The notes beneath the pieces were generated by a model. That model had not been told where the DNA came from. It ran no database searches and saw only the letters and a program-made list of their open reading frames with translations. From Bacillus sp. MM2020_1 (GTDB lineage: Bacteria; Bacillota; Bacilli; Bacillales; Cytobacillaceae): a stretch of DNA of 41,915 nucleotides. Positions within the stretch are counted from its first letter, which is position 1, and each line of letters begins with the position of its first letter. Of the stretch, positions 18,089-26,866 are shown in pieces. Location of the stretch: NCBI GenBank assembly GCA_011250595.1, contig JAANMP010000040.1:1-41915 (forward strand), given 5' to 3'. Position numbers and translations under genes: made by a program.

Positions 18089-18126
18089 AGGAATAAGCAG
18101 GATTGAGTATCATCTTGCTTATTCCT
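18089..18126 (+). terminator. Hairpin / partial terminator after nupN
   Basis: Perfect 10-bp arms GGAATAAGCA / TGCTTATTCC; the tail is TTCCTT and not a pure T-run, so read-through is expected. Confidence 0.6.
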
Positions 18127-18134
18127 TCCTTATG

Positions 18135-18182
18135 AATCTTAACTGAAGGGTAGAATAAATATTCTACTTTTCATTTAAGATT
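18135..18182 (+). promoter_or_regulatory. Very long hairpin between nupN and nupO
   Basis: Two 22-23-nt arms pair with a single mismatch (C against T) and two G-U pairs: AATCTTAA pairs with TTAAGATT at the base, GTAGAAT with ATTCTAC near the tip. There is almost no loop. Only four T follow. Confidence 0.7.
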
Positions 18183-18186
18183 TTAG

Positions 18187-18210
18187 TGGGGAGGAAATCC
18201 CTGTTTTTTT
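18187..18210 (+). terminator. Weak terminator-like structure before nupO
   Basis: Short stem GGGA / TCCC (extended by wobbles) followed by seven T. On its own this is a weak terminator; with the two hairpins before it, it may reduce transcription into nupO. Confidence 0.4.
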
Positions 18211-18289
18211 AAAACCTTGGAAAGGTCTGACCTCTTACTACTGTTGGTCAATTTTTCCTTTTACCTTATCACAGGGAGTGAGAAAAAGA

Positions 18290-19825
18290 ATGGAATATGT
18301 AATTGAAATGCTCAACATCCGTAAAGAGTTTAATGGCTTCGTTGCGAATGATAACATAACCCTCCAATTAAAAAAGGGTGAAATCCATGCTTTGCTAGGC
18401 GAAAATGGTGCTGGAAAATCGACCTTGATGAATGTTCTCTTCGGATTATACCAACCAGAACAAGGTGAAATACGTGTTAAAGGCAAACCAGTGAACATTG
18501 CAAACCCTAATATTGCTAACGACCTTGGAATTGGAATGGTCCATCAGCATTTTATGTTGGTCGACACATTTACAGTTACTGAAAATATTATTCTTGGAAG
18601 AGAAATTACATCTGCCGGAAAAATCGATATTAAAAAGGCCGAGCAGCAGGTTAGAGAAATTTCTGAACGTTATGGATTAGCAGTCGACCCACAAGCGAAG
18701 ATTTCCGATATTACCGTAGGTATGCAGCAACGTGTTGAAATCTTAAAGACACTCTATCGCGGGGCAGAAATTCTTATTTTTGACGAACCAACTGCTGTAT
18801 TAACACCACAAGAGATTAAAGAATTAATCCAAATTATGAAAACGTTAATCAAAGAAGGCAAATCTATTATTCTAATTACCCATAAACTTAAAGAGATTAT
18901 GGAAGTTTCTGACCGCTGTACAGTTATTCGTAAAGGTAAGGGGATTGGAACTGTAACAGTTAGCGAAACCAATCCTAATGAACTTGCTAGCCTAATGGTT
19001 GGACGTGAGGTTGTCTTTAAAACTGATAAAAAGGAAGCAACTCCAAAACAAGAAGTACTTGAAATCAAGGATTTAGTCGTTAAAGACCCACGTGGTGTTA
19101 CGGTTGTAAATGGACTGAATCTATCAGTTCGTGCTGGAGAGATTGTCGGCATCGCAGGTGTCGATGGGAATGGGCAATCTGAATTTATTGAAGCAATTAC
19201 AGGTTTACGCAAGGCTGAAAGTGGCAGTGTTAAATTAAATGGCAAAGAATTGATCAATCATACACCAAGGCAAATTACTGAATCAGGCGTTGCCCATATT
19301 CCACAAGACCGACACAAGCATGGGTTAGTTTTAAACTTCCCAATTGGCGAGAACATGGTTTTACAAACTTATAATAAAAAGCCATTCTCAAAGAACGGAA
19401 TCTTAAACTTTAGTGAAATTTATAAAAAAGCAAAAACGCTTATAAGTGAGTTTGATGTTCGGACTCCAAGTGAATACACTTTGGCACGTGCTCTCTCTGG
19501 TGGTAATCAACAAAAGGCGATTATTGGACGTGAAATTGATCGGAACCCTGACTTATTGATTGCGGCTCAGCCAACTCGAGGTTTGGATGTTGGAGCCATT
19601 GAATTCATTCATAAACGCTTAATTGAGCAGCGCGATCATGGGAAAGGTGTCTTGCTTATCTCCTTTGAATTGGATGAAATTATGAATGTTAGTGACCGTA
19701 TTGCCGTTATATATGAAGGAAGAATCGTAGCTATTGTTAATCCAAAGGAAACGACGGAGCAGGAACTTGGATTATTGATGGCTGGATCGAATAGAAAGGA
19801 AGCAGGTGAACAATCACATGTCTAA
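18290..19825 (+). CDS. nupO: Nucleoside ABC transporter ATPase
   Basis: Tandem ATP-binding protein (511 residues) powering nucleoside import. The first cassette has Walker A GENGAGKST (about 37-45), signature VGMQQR and Walker B ILIFDEPTAVLT. The second has a reduced Walker A GVDGNGQS, an intact signature LSGGNQQK and AAQPTRGLD where DEPTRGLD would be expected; this asymmetry is usual for ribose/nucleoside-type ATPases, so only the first site is likely to hydrolyse ATP well. The ATG at 18290 follows AGGGAGTGAG; the GTG at 18278 lies inside that site. Overlaps nupP by 8 nt. Confidence 0.95.
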   Translation: MEYVIEMLNIRKEFNGFVANDNITLQLKKGEIHALLGENGAGKSTLMNVLFGLYQPEQGEIRVKGKPVNIANPNIANDLGIGMVHQHFMLVDTFTVTENIILGREITSAGKIDIKKAEQQVREISERYGLAVDPQAKISDITVGMQQRVEILKTLYRGAEILIFDEPTAVLTPQEIKELIQIMKTLIKEGKSIILITHKLKEIMEVSDRCTVIRKGKGIGTVTVSETNPNELASLMVGREVVFKTDKKEATPKQEVLEIKDLVVKDPRGVTVVNGLNLSVRAGEIVGIAGVDGNGQSEFIEAITGLRKAESGSVKLNGKELINHTPRQITESGVAHIPQDRHKHGLVLNFPIGENMVLQTYNKKPFSKNGILNFSEIYKKAKTLISEFDVRTPSEYTLARALSGGNQQKAIIGREIDRNPDLLIAAQPTRGLDVGAIEFIHKRLIEQRDHGKGVLLISFELDEIMNVSDRIAVIYEGRIVAIVNPKETTEQELGLLMAGSNRKEAGEQSHV

Positions 19826-20864
19826 GCGGTTTAAAAGTATTTTAACTCCAATCATCGCTGTTTTATTAGGCATCATTGTTGGAACAATTATCATGTTAGT
19901 TAGCGGGTACAATCCAGTTGCGGCCTTTACAGCACTATGGAATGGAGCATTTGGAGAAGTCTATTATATTGGGGAAGTAGTCAGACAGTTTACCCCATAT
20001 ATTTTAGCCGGATTAGCTGTTGCCTTTGCATTTCGTGTAGGCTTATTTAATATCGGGGTTGAGGGGCAATTCTTAGTAGGCTGGCTTGCTGCAGTTTGGG
20101 TAGGGGTAGCTTTTGACCTGCCACGTGTGATTCATTTACCACTTGCTATCTTAGCAGCTATAGTTGCAGGTGCGCTTTGGGCATACATTCCAGGTCTATT
20201 AAAAGCTCGTTTTCGTGTTCATGAAGTAATTGTTACCATTATGATGAACTATGTTGCTTTACATGTTTCAAACTATCTTATTCGTAATGTAATTACAAAT
20301 CACGGGGATAATTCGGGCCCTATTCATAAATCTGCAACATTACGGTCTCCTTGGTTAGAAAGTATAACAGATTATTCAAGACTTCACTGGGGCATTCTTC
20401 TTGCAATTATATCTTGCTTTATTATGTGGTTCTTATTAGAAAGAACAACAAGAGGATTTGAATTAAGATCTGTAGGGTTTAACCAACATGCCGCTCAATA
20501 TGCGGGGATGAATGTTAATAAAAATATTATCCTATCAATGGTTATTTCCGGAGCATTTGCTGGCTTAGCAGGTGCAATGGAAGGGCTGGGTACTTTCGAA
20601 TATGCAGCAGTAAAGGGTGGATTTTCCGGCGTTGGTTTCGACGGAATTGCTGTTGCATTACTAGGCGGTAATACTGCTTTGGGTGTCTTTTTCTCAGCGA
20701 TACTATTTGGTGTTCTAAAAGTGGGAGCATTAAACATGCCGCTTGAAGCTGGGGTACCAAATGAATTGGTAGATATCATCATTGCTTTAATCGTCTTCTT
20801 TGTTGCATCAAGTTATTTCATTAGAGTATTTCTTGACCGAATCAGTAAGAAGGAGGTGAAGTAA
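19818..20864 (+). CDS. nupP: Nucleoside ABC transporter permease
   Basis: Membrane subunit of 348 residues, of the BPD_transp_2 (branched-chain amino acid/ribose type) family, with about nine to ten hydrophobic segments and the conserved coupling-region motif SVGFNQHAAQYAGMN plus the glycine-rich segment SGAFAGLAGAMEGLG. The ATG at 19818 overlaps the end of nupO and follows CAGGTGAA; the GTG at 19806 lies within that site. Pairs with NupQ. Confidence 0.94.
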   Translation: MSKRFKSILTPIIAVLLGIIVGTIIMLVSGYNPVAAFTALWNGAFGEVYYIGEVVRQFTPYILAGLAVAFAFRVGLFNIGVEGQFLVGWLAAVWVGVAFDLPRVIHLPLAILAAIVAGALWAYIPGLLKARFRVHEVIVTIMMNYVALHVSNYLIRNVITNHGDNSGPIHKSATLRSPWLESITDYSRLHWGILLAIISCFIMWFLLERTTRGFELRSVGFNQHAAQYAGMNVNKNIILSMVISGAFAGLAGAMEGLGTFEYAAVKGGFSGVGFDGIAVALLGGNTALGVFFSAILFGVLKVGALNMPLEAGVPNELVDIIIALIVFFVASSYFIRVFLDRISKKEVK

Positions 20865-20865
20865 G

Positions 20866-21825
20866 TTGAGTTTAATGGATATCTTAATCATTCTTGTTCC
20901 ATCCACATTATTATGGGCTGCTCCTCTTGTCTTCACTGCATTAGGCGGTATTTTCTCGGAACGTTCCGGGGTAGTAAATATTGGACTTGAAGGTTTAATG
21001 GTCATTGGGGCATTTTCAGCGATCGTGTTTAACTTATTTACATTTGATACATTTGGAAGTGCCACACCTTGGATTGCACTATTAATAGCAATGGCTGCAG
21101 GAGCATTATTTTCGATGTTACACGCGGTTGCGGCAATTACATTCCGTGCAGACCATACGGTTTCCGGTGTTGCCATCAACTTACTGGCAACAGGTCTTAC
21201 CCTGTTTCTTGTAAAACTTATTTTTGATAAAGGTGAAACAGGAATTATCAGTAAGGGGTTTAGCAAAATTGATATTCCTGTTTTAAAAGATATTCCTGTC
21301 ATTGGTAAAATTTTCTTCCAAAATACGTACTGGACATCGTTCCTTGCTATCCTAGTTGCTATTATTGTTTGGTATATTGTTGCTAAAACACCATTTGGAC
21401 TCCGCCTCCGCTCAGTCGGTGAACATCCGATGGCAGCAGACACGATGGGTATAAATGTAACGAAAATGCGTTATTATGGCGTCATCCTTTCTGGAGCACT
21501 TGGTGGACTTGGTGGTGGAGTATATGCACAATCGATTACATCTAACTTCAGCCACTCGACAATCAGTGGTCAAGGTTTCATGGCGTTAGCTGCAATGATT
21601 TTCGGTAAATGGCATCCGCTTGGCTCACTTGGTGCGGCAATATTCTTTGGTTTTGCACAAAGTATTAGTATCATTGGCTCAAGTTTACCGTTCTTAAAGG
21701 AAATTCCTAATGTCTACTTGTTAATCGCTCCATATGTATTAACTATCTTAGCTTTAACTGGATTCATCGGACGAGCCGATGCACCAAAAGCGAGTGGAAC
21801 CCACTACATCAAAGGTAATCGATAA
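20866..21825 (+). CDS. nupQ: Nucleoside ABC transporter permease
   Basis: Second membrane subunit, 319 residues, same family as NupP, with about eight to nine hydrophobic segments, the coupling motif SVGEHPMAADTMGIN and a C-terminal FVGR/IGRADAPKA-type tail. It starts with TTG at 20866, one base after the nupP stop and 7 nt after a perfect AAGGAGGTGA, a strong site that offsets the weak start codon. Ends the operon at a terminator. Confidence 0.94.
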   Translation: MSLMDILIILVPSTLLWAAPLVFTALGGIFSERSGVVNIGLEGLMVIGAFSAIVFNLFTFDTFGSATPWIALLIAMAAGALFSMLHAVAAITFRADHTVSGVAINLLATGLTLFLVKLIFDKGETGIISKGFSKIDIPVLKDIPVIGKIFFQNTYWTSFLAILVAIIVWYIVAKTPFGLRLRSVGEHPMAADTMGINVTKMRYYGVILSGALGGLGGGVYAQSITSNFSHSTISGQGFMALAAMIFGKWHPLGSLGAAIFFGFAQSISIIGSSLPFLKEIPNVYLLIAPYVLTILALTGFIGRADAPKASGTHYIKGNR

Positions 21826-21835
21826 TATTATTGAA

Positions 21836-21870
21836 AACGAACCCCTGATTAATTTCGGGGGTTCTTTTTT
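21836..21870 (+). terminator. Intrinsic terminator after nupQ
   Basis: GAACCCC pairs with GGGGTTC, extended inward by further pairs, followed by six T. Confidence 0.92.
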
Positions 21871-21891
21871 ATCTAAACAAAGTGCAATTAC

Positions 21892-21921
21892 TTGTAATGA
21901 ACAAGCCTGTCAAATTATAGT
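21892..21921 (+). promoter_or_regulatory. Candidate promoter of ymfF-ymfH
   Basis: TTGTAA, 18-nt spacer, TATAGT, about 100 nt upstream of ymfF and after the nupQ terminator. Confidence 0.4.
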
Positions 21922-22017
21922 AATAATAAGTATAGGTTTTATTACAAAGGAAAAGATATAAAGAAAAATGTTTACATATTGTTAAGTATGACCTTGAACC
22001 GTTAAGGAGGAATGTAA

Positions 22018-23298
22018 ATGGCCACTGCTACAGAAAAAATAACACTGCTTAAGGGATATAACCTGCACATTATACCAACAGAAAAATATAAAACGAATAC
22101 CCTGATATGGAAGATGAAAGCACCATTAACAAAGGAGGATGTAACCAAACGTGCGCTTCTTCCGCAGGTATTGCAAAGCAGCTCCGCAAAGTATCCTACA
22201 ACTACGGCACTTCGTTCGTATCTCGATGAGTTGTATGGTGCCACCTTTTTTGTGGACCTCTCAAAAAAAGGCGAATACCATATCATGAGTTTTTCCATCG
22301 AAATTGCTAATGAAAAATTCCTAAGTGACCCAAGTCCATTATTAAAAAAAGGATTTGAATTGTTAGCCGAAATATTAACCAATCCAAATATTAAAGGTAA
22401 TGCGTTTGACCAAGATACTGTAGTAAAAGAGAAGCGGACACAAAAACAAAGGATCCAATCAGTTTTCGATGATAAAATGCGCTACTCGAATGTCCGACTA
22501 ATTCAAGAAATGTGTAAAGATGAACCATATGCTTTAGAAGTAAACGGCGATGCAGCAGATGTAGAGGCTATTACAGCTGAGAATCTTTATGAATATTATA
22601 AGAGCGCCTTCTTAAATGATGAAATGGATTTATTTATCATCGGCGATGTAAATGAAGAAGAGGTAAAGAGTTACGCTTCTGAACTATTACATTTTGAGGA
22701 CAGAAAATCGAAAAAATTAGTACCACAGGAAATAAACAGAGCTAATGATGTAAAAGAAATAAAAGAAGAACAAGACGTAAAACAAGGGAAATTAAATATT
22801 GGGTATCGAACAAATATTGTCTACGGGGACCCAGATTATTTTGCCTTGCAAGTGTTTAATGGGATATTTGGCGGGTTTTCACATTCCAAGCTATTTATTA
22901 ATGTCCGAGAAAAAGCTAGTCTTGCTTATTATGCAGCGAGCCGTCTTGAAAGTCACAAAGGCTTGATGATGGTTATGTCAGGAATTGATTTAAAGAATTA
23001 TGACCAGGCAGTAGGGATTATTCATGAACAATTAGAAGCAATGAAAAATGGTGATTTCACAGACCAAGAGTTAGAACAAACAAAGGCAGTGATTCAAAAT
23101 CAAATCCTTGAAACAATTGACACATCCAGAGGGTTAACGGAAATTCTTTATCATAATGTGGTGGCCGCCACAAATATTAACTTGGATACATGGCTCGAAG
23201 AAATGCAGAAAGTAACGAAAGAAGAAATTGTCGAGGTTGCGAAGAAAATTCAAATGGATACCATATACTTCTTAACTGGAACGGAGGCGGGCAAATAA
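22018..23298 (+). CDS. ymfF: M16 peptidase-like protein lacking the zinc motif
   Basis: A 426-residue M16-fold protein. Where its active relatives have HxxEH, the N-terminal region (LPQVLQSSSAKYPTTTALRS) has no such motif, so it should be proteolytically inactive; the C-terminal R/Y-type element (NVREKASLAYYAASRLESHKG) is present. M16 enzymes often work as pairs of one catalytic and one inactive subunit, and ymfH starts at the base after this stop, so a YmfF-YmfH heterodimer is likely. The ATG follows TAAGGAGGA. The substrate is unknown. Confidence 0.9.
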   Translation: MATATEKITLLKGYNLHIIPTEKYKTNTLIWKMKAPLTKEDVTKRALLPQVLQSSSAKYPTTTALRSYLDELYGATFFVDLSKKGEYHIMSFSIEIANEKFLSDPSPLLKKGFELLAEILTNPNIKGNAFDQDTVVKEKRTQKQRIQSVFDDKMRYSNVRLIQEMCKDEPYALEVNGDAADVEAITAENLYEYYKSAFLNDEMDLFIIGDVNEEEVKSYASELLHFEDRKSKKLVPQEINRANDVKEIKEEQDVKQGKLNIGYRTNIVYGDPDYFALQVFNGIFGGFSHSKLFINVREKASLAYYAASRLESHKGLMMVMSGIDLKNYDQAVGIIHEQLEAMKNGDFTDQELEQTKAVIQNQILETIDTSRGLTEILYHNVVAATNINLDTWLEEMQKVTKEEIVEVAKKIQMDTIYFLTGTEAGK

Positions 23299-24591
23299 AT
23301 GGAGAAAATATCGTTTGACCAGCTTCAGGAAGAGCTATTTCATGAAAAACTATCCAATGGACTTAATGTATATATATTGCCGAAAAAGGGATTTAATAAA
23401 ACCTTTGCAACGTTTACGACGAAGTATGGATCGGTTGATAATACATTTGTTCCATTAGGCAAAGACGAGTATGTAAAAGTCCCGGATGGGATTGCCCACT
23501 TTTTAGAGCATAAGCTTTTTGAAAAGGAAGACGGTGATGTATTCCAGCAATTTAGCCGTCAAGGGGCATCAGCAAATGCTTTTACTTCCTTTACACGGAC
23601 TGCCTATTTATTTTCAAGCACGTCAGATGTAGAAAAAAATCTTGAAACACTTATTGATTTTGTTCAGGAGCCTTATTTTTCCGAAAAAACGGTAGAAAAA
23701 GAAAAAGGGATTATTGGGCAAGAAATCACGATGTATGATGATAATGCGGATTGGCGTTTATATTTTGGGCTCATTCAAAATCTTTATCAAAATCACCCGG
23801 TTAAGATCGATATCGCGGGAACAATCGAGTCAATTTCACATATTACAAAAGATTGGCTATATGAATGCTATAACACATTTTATCATCCGAGTAACATGCT
23901 TTTATTTATTGTTGGCCCGGTGGACCCTGAGAGCTTTATGAATCAAGTAAAAGAAAATCAATCCAAAAAGGATTACAAGGATATGCCTGAAATTAAACGC
24001 AAATTTGAAACAGAACCTTCTCAGGCGGCTGAAAAGAAACAAGTTCTTGAAATGAATGTGCAAACGTCAAAATGTTTACTAGGTATTAAAGCACTCCATG
24101 TCGACCAAACGGGCGACGAATTGCTTAAGAATGAATTAACCATGAATATACTACTTGATCTCTTGTTTGGAAAAAGCTCAGAAAATTATAATCAGCTCTA
24201 TAATGAAGGATTAATTGATGAAACATTTTCCTTTGATTACACGCAAGAACAAGGCTTTGGGTTTGCAATGATTGGCGGGGATACAGGGGAACCAGATAAG
24301 CTCGCTGAAACGCTTGCGGGGATGCTTTTAAAAGCTAAAGGTCAAGCAATCTTTAATGAAGAGCAATTGGAACGAGCGAAGAGAAAGAAGATAGGTGGAT
24401 TTTTACGGGCAGTCAATTCACCTGAATATATTGCCAATCAATTTACTCGTTATGCCTTTAATGATATGAACCTGTTTGATGTGGTTCCAACACTTGAACA
24501 AATTACCTTAAACGATGTACAATCATTAGCAACTGAGGTAATTTCGGAAGAACGCTTTTCAGTATGTCAAGTAATTCCGAAGAAAAAATAA
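23299..24591 (+). CDS. ymfH: M16 family metallopeptidase, catalytic partner
   Basis: A 430-residue peptidase with the inverted zinc motif HFLEH at about 67-71 and the distal glutamate in EKGIIGQEITMYDDN. The ATG follows the ymfF stop directly, and GGAGG lies inside the end of ymfF, so translation is coupled. Probably the active half of a two-subunit protease with YmfF. Residues 220-245 form a charged linker between the two M16 halves. Confidence 0.92.
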   Translation: MEKISFDQLQEELFHEKLSNGLNVYILPKKGFNKTFATFTTKYGSVDNTFVPLGKDEYVKVPDGIAHFLEHKLFEKEDGDVFQQFSRQGASANAFTSFTRTAYLFSSTSDVEKNLETLIDFVQEPYFSEKTVEKEKGIIGQEITMYDDNADWRLYFGLIQNLYQNHPVKIDIAGTIESISHITKDWLYECYNTFYHPSNMLLFIVGPVDPESFMNQVKENQSKKDYKDMPEIKRKFETEPSQAAEKKQVLEMNVQTSKCLLGIKALHVDQTGDELLKNELTMNILLDLLFGKSSENYNQLYNEGLIDETFSFDYTQEQGFGFAMIGGDTGEPDKLAETLAGMLLKAKGQAIFNEEQLERAKRKKIGGFLRAVNSPEYIANQFTRYAFNDMNLFDVVPTLEQITLNDVQSLATEVISEERFSVCQVIPKKK

Positions 24592-24599
24592 CAAAAGTG

Positions 24600-24617
24600 G
24601 AAGCGTCGTAAACCCGG
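24600..24617 (+). terminator. Intrinsic terminator after ymfH
   Basis: Stem AAGCGTCG / CGGCGCTT (one wobble) followed by six T. Confidence 0.8.
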
Positions 24618-24663
24618 CGCTTTTTTCTCTGTTTTAAGTTTCTAGAAAGAGTGTGTGGGAAAA

Positions 24664-25383
24664 ATGAAATATGTACTAATAACGGGTGCTAGCGGTGGAA
24701 TCGGACAAGCGATTGCGTTGAACCTAGCAGAAAAAGGCTATCATTTGTATCTGCATTATAATAAAAATGAACAAACAATCGGAGAATTAATCAAAAAACT
24801 ACAGCCTTACGGTGGAGAGTATATTCCTATCTGTGCAGACTTTGCTGTTCCGAATGGATATACGAAGGTTTATTCAGAGATTTTTTCGCTAGATGCTATT
24901 ATCCATTGCGGTGGAAACAGTCAATATGGACTGCTTGTTGATTTGCAGCATACTGAAGCGGAAGCATTACTCAATATTCACGTGCTAAATCCATTAATGC
25001 TCACAAAAGAACTGCTGCCAAAATTACTTAGTAAAGGAAAAGGGAGCATTGTCGTCATTACATCCATTTGGGGTCAAACAGGTGCGGCGTGTGAGGTAGC
25101 TTATTCAACAGCCAAGGGTGCCCAAATTGCCTTCGTAAAGGCGTTAAGCAAAGAATTAGCACTAAATGGCATTCGTGTTAATGCAATAGCCCCTGGTGCG
25201 ATTGCAACACCGATGATGGATGGTTTTTCCCAAGAAGAGGTGGATCAGATTTCGTATGAAATTCCAATGGGGAGATTAGGGATGCCAGAAGAGGTAGCTA
25301 AGAGTGTTGCCTTTTTGCTCTCTGAGGAATCCTCGTATATGACAGGTCAAGTTCTTTCATTAAATGGAGGATGGTATACCTAA
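24664..25383 (+). CDS. ymfI: Short-chain reductase YmfI (EF-P 5-aminopentanone reductase type)
   Basis: Classical SDR of about 239 residues: cofactor motif TGASGGIGQA, the active-site serine in VVITSIWGQ and the YSTAK tyrosine/lysine pair, ending with the usual GQVLSLNGGWYT. In B. subtilis YmfI reduces 5-aminopentanone to 5-aminopentanol on lysine 32 of elongation factor P; the assignment here rests on synteny (between ymfH and ymfJ) and SDR motifs. The ribosome binding site is poor; I prefer ATG 24664 over GTG 24655. Confidence 0.88.
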   Translation: MKYVLITGASGGIGQAIALNLAEKGYHLYLHYNKNEQTIGELIKKLQPYGGEYIPICADFAVPNGYTKVYSEIFSLDAIIHCGGNSQYGLLVDLQHTEAEALLNIHVLNPLMLTKELLPKLLSKGKGSIVVITSIWGQTGAACEVAYSTAKGAQIAFVKALSKELALNGIRVNAIAPGAIATPMMDGFSQEEVDQISYEIPMGRLGMPEEVAKSVAFLLSEESSYMTGQVLSLNGGWYT

Positions 25384-25460
25384 AAACCATATTTATTCAT
25401 GTATAGTTCGCTTCACTTCATCACAAAATAACCATGTACTAATTCAAAGGAGGGAAAACA

Positions 25461-25718
25461 ATGTCTGTTTTAGAAAACTGGAAACAGTGGGAGGACTTTC
25501 TAGCTGATCGTCTTCACCATGCACAAAATGAAGGTATGAGTGAGGGAGCAGTTAGTAATCTCGCCTTTCAAATTGGAGATTATTTAGCAAATCAAGTAGA
25601 GCCTAAAAATGAGCAGGAAAGAATTCTTTCAGACCTTTGGTCAGTCGCTGATAAGGATGAACAACAGGCGATTGCTAATATGATGATTAAACTTATCCAG
25701 AATAACGGCGGCCGCTAA
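25461..25718 (+). CDS. ymfJ: DUF3243 small protein YmfJ
   Basis: An 85-residue, mostly helical, acidic protein of the YmfJ/DUF3243 family. The ATG follows a strong AAAGGAGGG. Key stretch: LENWKQWEDFLADRLHHAQNEG. It lies between ymfI and ymfK in Bacillus genomes and has its own terminator. No function is established. Confidence 0.88.
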   Translation: MSVLENWKQWEDFLADRLHHAQNEGMSEGAVSNLAFQIGDYLANQVEPKNEQERILSDLWSVADKDEQQAIANMMIKLIQNNGGR

Positions 25719-25746
25719 AAGAGAGGAGGGTTCTCCTCTCTTTTTC
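25717..25746 (+). terminator. Intrinsic terminator after ymfJ
   Basis: Perfect stem GAGAGGAG / CTCCTCTC with loop GGTT, A-tract before and T-tract after. Confidence 0.95.
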
Positions 25747-25887
25747 TATGCATAAATTTCTAAAACCACCGATAAAGAACGAATATCTTTGTTTTTACTT
25801 TCATCTTCAACCAAAATCATTTATTATAGGGTTTAGATGAGGAATTGTAAAAAATATGTCGAAACTTCTTTAAAGGAGGTTTATATC

Positions 25888-26676
25888 TTGAAAAAAGAAT
25901 GGTATTTAGAATATGAGATACAAAAAAATCGTCCAGGGCTATTGGGGGACATTTCATCCTTGTTGGGAATGCTTTCTATTAATATTGTAACGATTAATGG
26001 GGTTGATGAAGGCAGACGAGGATTGCTCATTTTAGCAAAAGACGATGATCAAATTAAACGACTTGAGTCAATATTACATACTATGGACACAATAAAACTA
26101 ATTAAACTTAGAGAACCGAAACTGCGTGATAGGCTCGCAGTTAGACATGGGCGCTATATTCAAAGAGATGCCGATGATAAAAAAACCTTCCGTTTTGTAA
26201 GGAATGAACTTGGCTTATTGGTTGATTTTATGGCAGAATTATTTAAGCAGGAGGGGCATAAGTTGATTGGTATTCGCGGAATGCCTCGGGTCGGAAAAAC
26301 AGAATCATTAGTCGCAGCAAGTGTTTGTGCAAATAAACGCTGGTTATTTGTTTCTTCTACTCTGTTAAAACAAACCATCCGTAATCAACTAATTGAGGAT
26401 GAGTACAACGAAAATAATTTATTTATTCTTGATGGAATCGTCTCAACAAGACGAGCAAATGAGCGTCATTGGCAACTTGTCCGCGAAATCATGCGTCTGC
26501 CGTCAGTAAAAGTAATCGAGCATCCTGATATCTTTGTACAAAACTCAGAATATACACTTGAGGATTTTGATTATATTATCGAGCTTAGGAATGACGCAGA
26601 AGAAGAGATTACATATGAGGTCGTTGACCAGAATAACATGTTCTCCGGATCTGATTTTGGAGATTTTGATTTTTAA
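25888..26676 (+). CDS. ymfK: YmfK/DUF3388 P-loop protein
   Basis: A 262-residue protein of unknown role, conserved in Bacillaceae. Its N-terminus (about 1-75; YEIQKNRPGLLGDISSLLGML) looks like an ACT-type ligand domain, and residues about 125-220 contain a Walker A-type motif GMPRVGKT. It therefore probably binds a nucleotide. The start is TTG at 25888, placed by a perfect AAAGGAGGT; the in-frame ATG at 25837 has no such site. Its stop codon lies inside the 6-bp duplication that flanks the MITE-like element downstream. Confidence 0.88.
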   Translation: MKKEWYLEYEIQKNRPGLLGDISSLLGMLSINIVTINGVDEGRRGLLILAKDDDQIKRLESILHTMDTIKLIKLREPKLRDRLAVRHGRYIQRDADDKKTFRFVRNELGLLVDFMAELFKQEGHKLIGIRGMPRVGKTESLVAASVCANKRWLFVSSTLLKQTIRNQLIEDEYNENNLFILDGIVSTRRANERHWQLVREIMRLPSVKVIEHPDIFVQNSEYTLEDFDYIIELRNDAEEEITYEVVDQNNMFSGSDFGDFDF

Positions 26677-26679
26677 TAA

Positions 26680-26842
26680 AGGCTCTTTTCGTAAACTTTG
26701 TTGCTTTGGATCTTTATAAGGGTCATTTACTAAGTTTCTTGGCAATTTTCGCAAATGTTCTTACGAAAAGATGCCACGAAGTATTTGGTTATACGTGTTA
26801 ATAAGCTTTTACGAAAAACAACAATCTATGCGAAAATAGCCT
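26680..26842. mobile_element. MITE-like element with inverted ends, no transposase
   Basis: About 163 bp. The left end starts AGGCTCTTTTCG and the right end, read on the other strand, AGGCTATTTTCG; over the outer 28 bases about 22 match, including TTGTTG further in. The element is flanked by the direct repeat TAATAA (26674-26679 and 26843-26848). It contains no long frame, and further CGAAAA/TTTTCG blocks occur inside. These are the marks of a non-autonomous insertion sequence derivative. Confidence 0.6.
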
Positions 26843-26866
26843 TAATAAATTGGAAGGTGTTAACAG

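Noticed and set aside
18754..19257. 167-codon minus-strand frame opposite nupO
   Set aside because: Shadow of the ATPase gene with no supporting signals.
20808..21443. 211-codon minus-strand frame opposite nupQ
   Set aside because: Mirror of a membrane-protein gene; no ribosome binding site and no recognisable domain.
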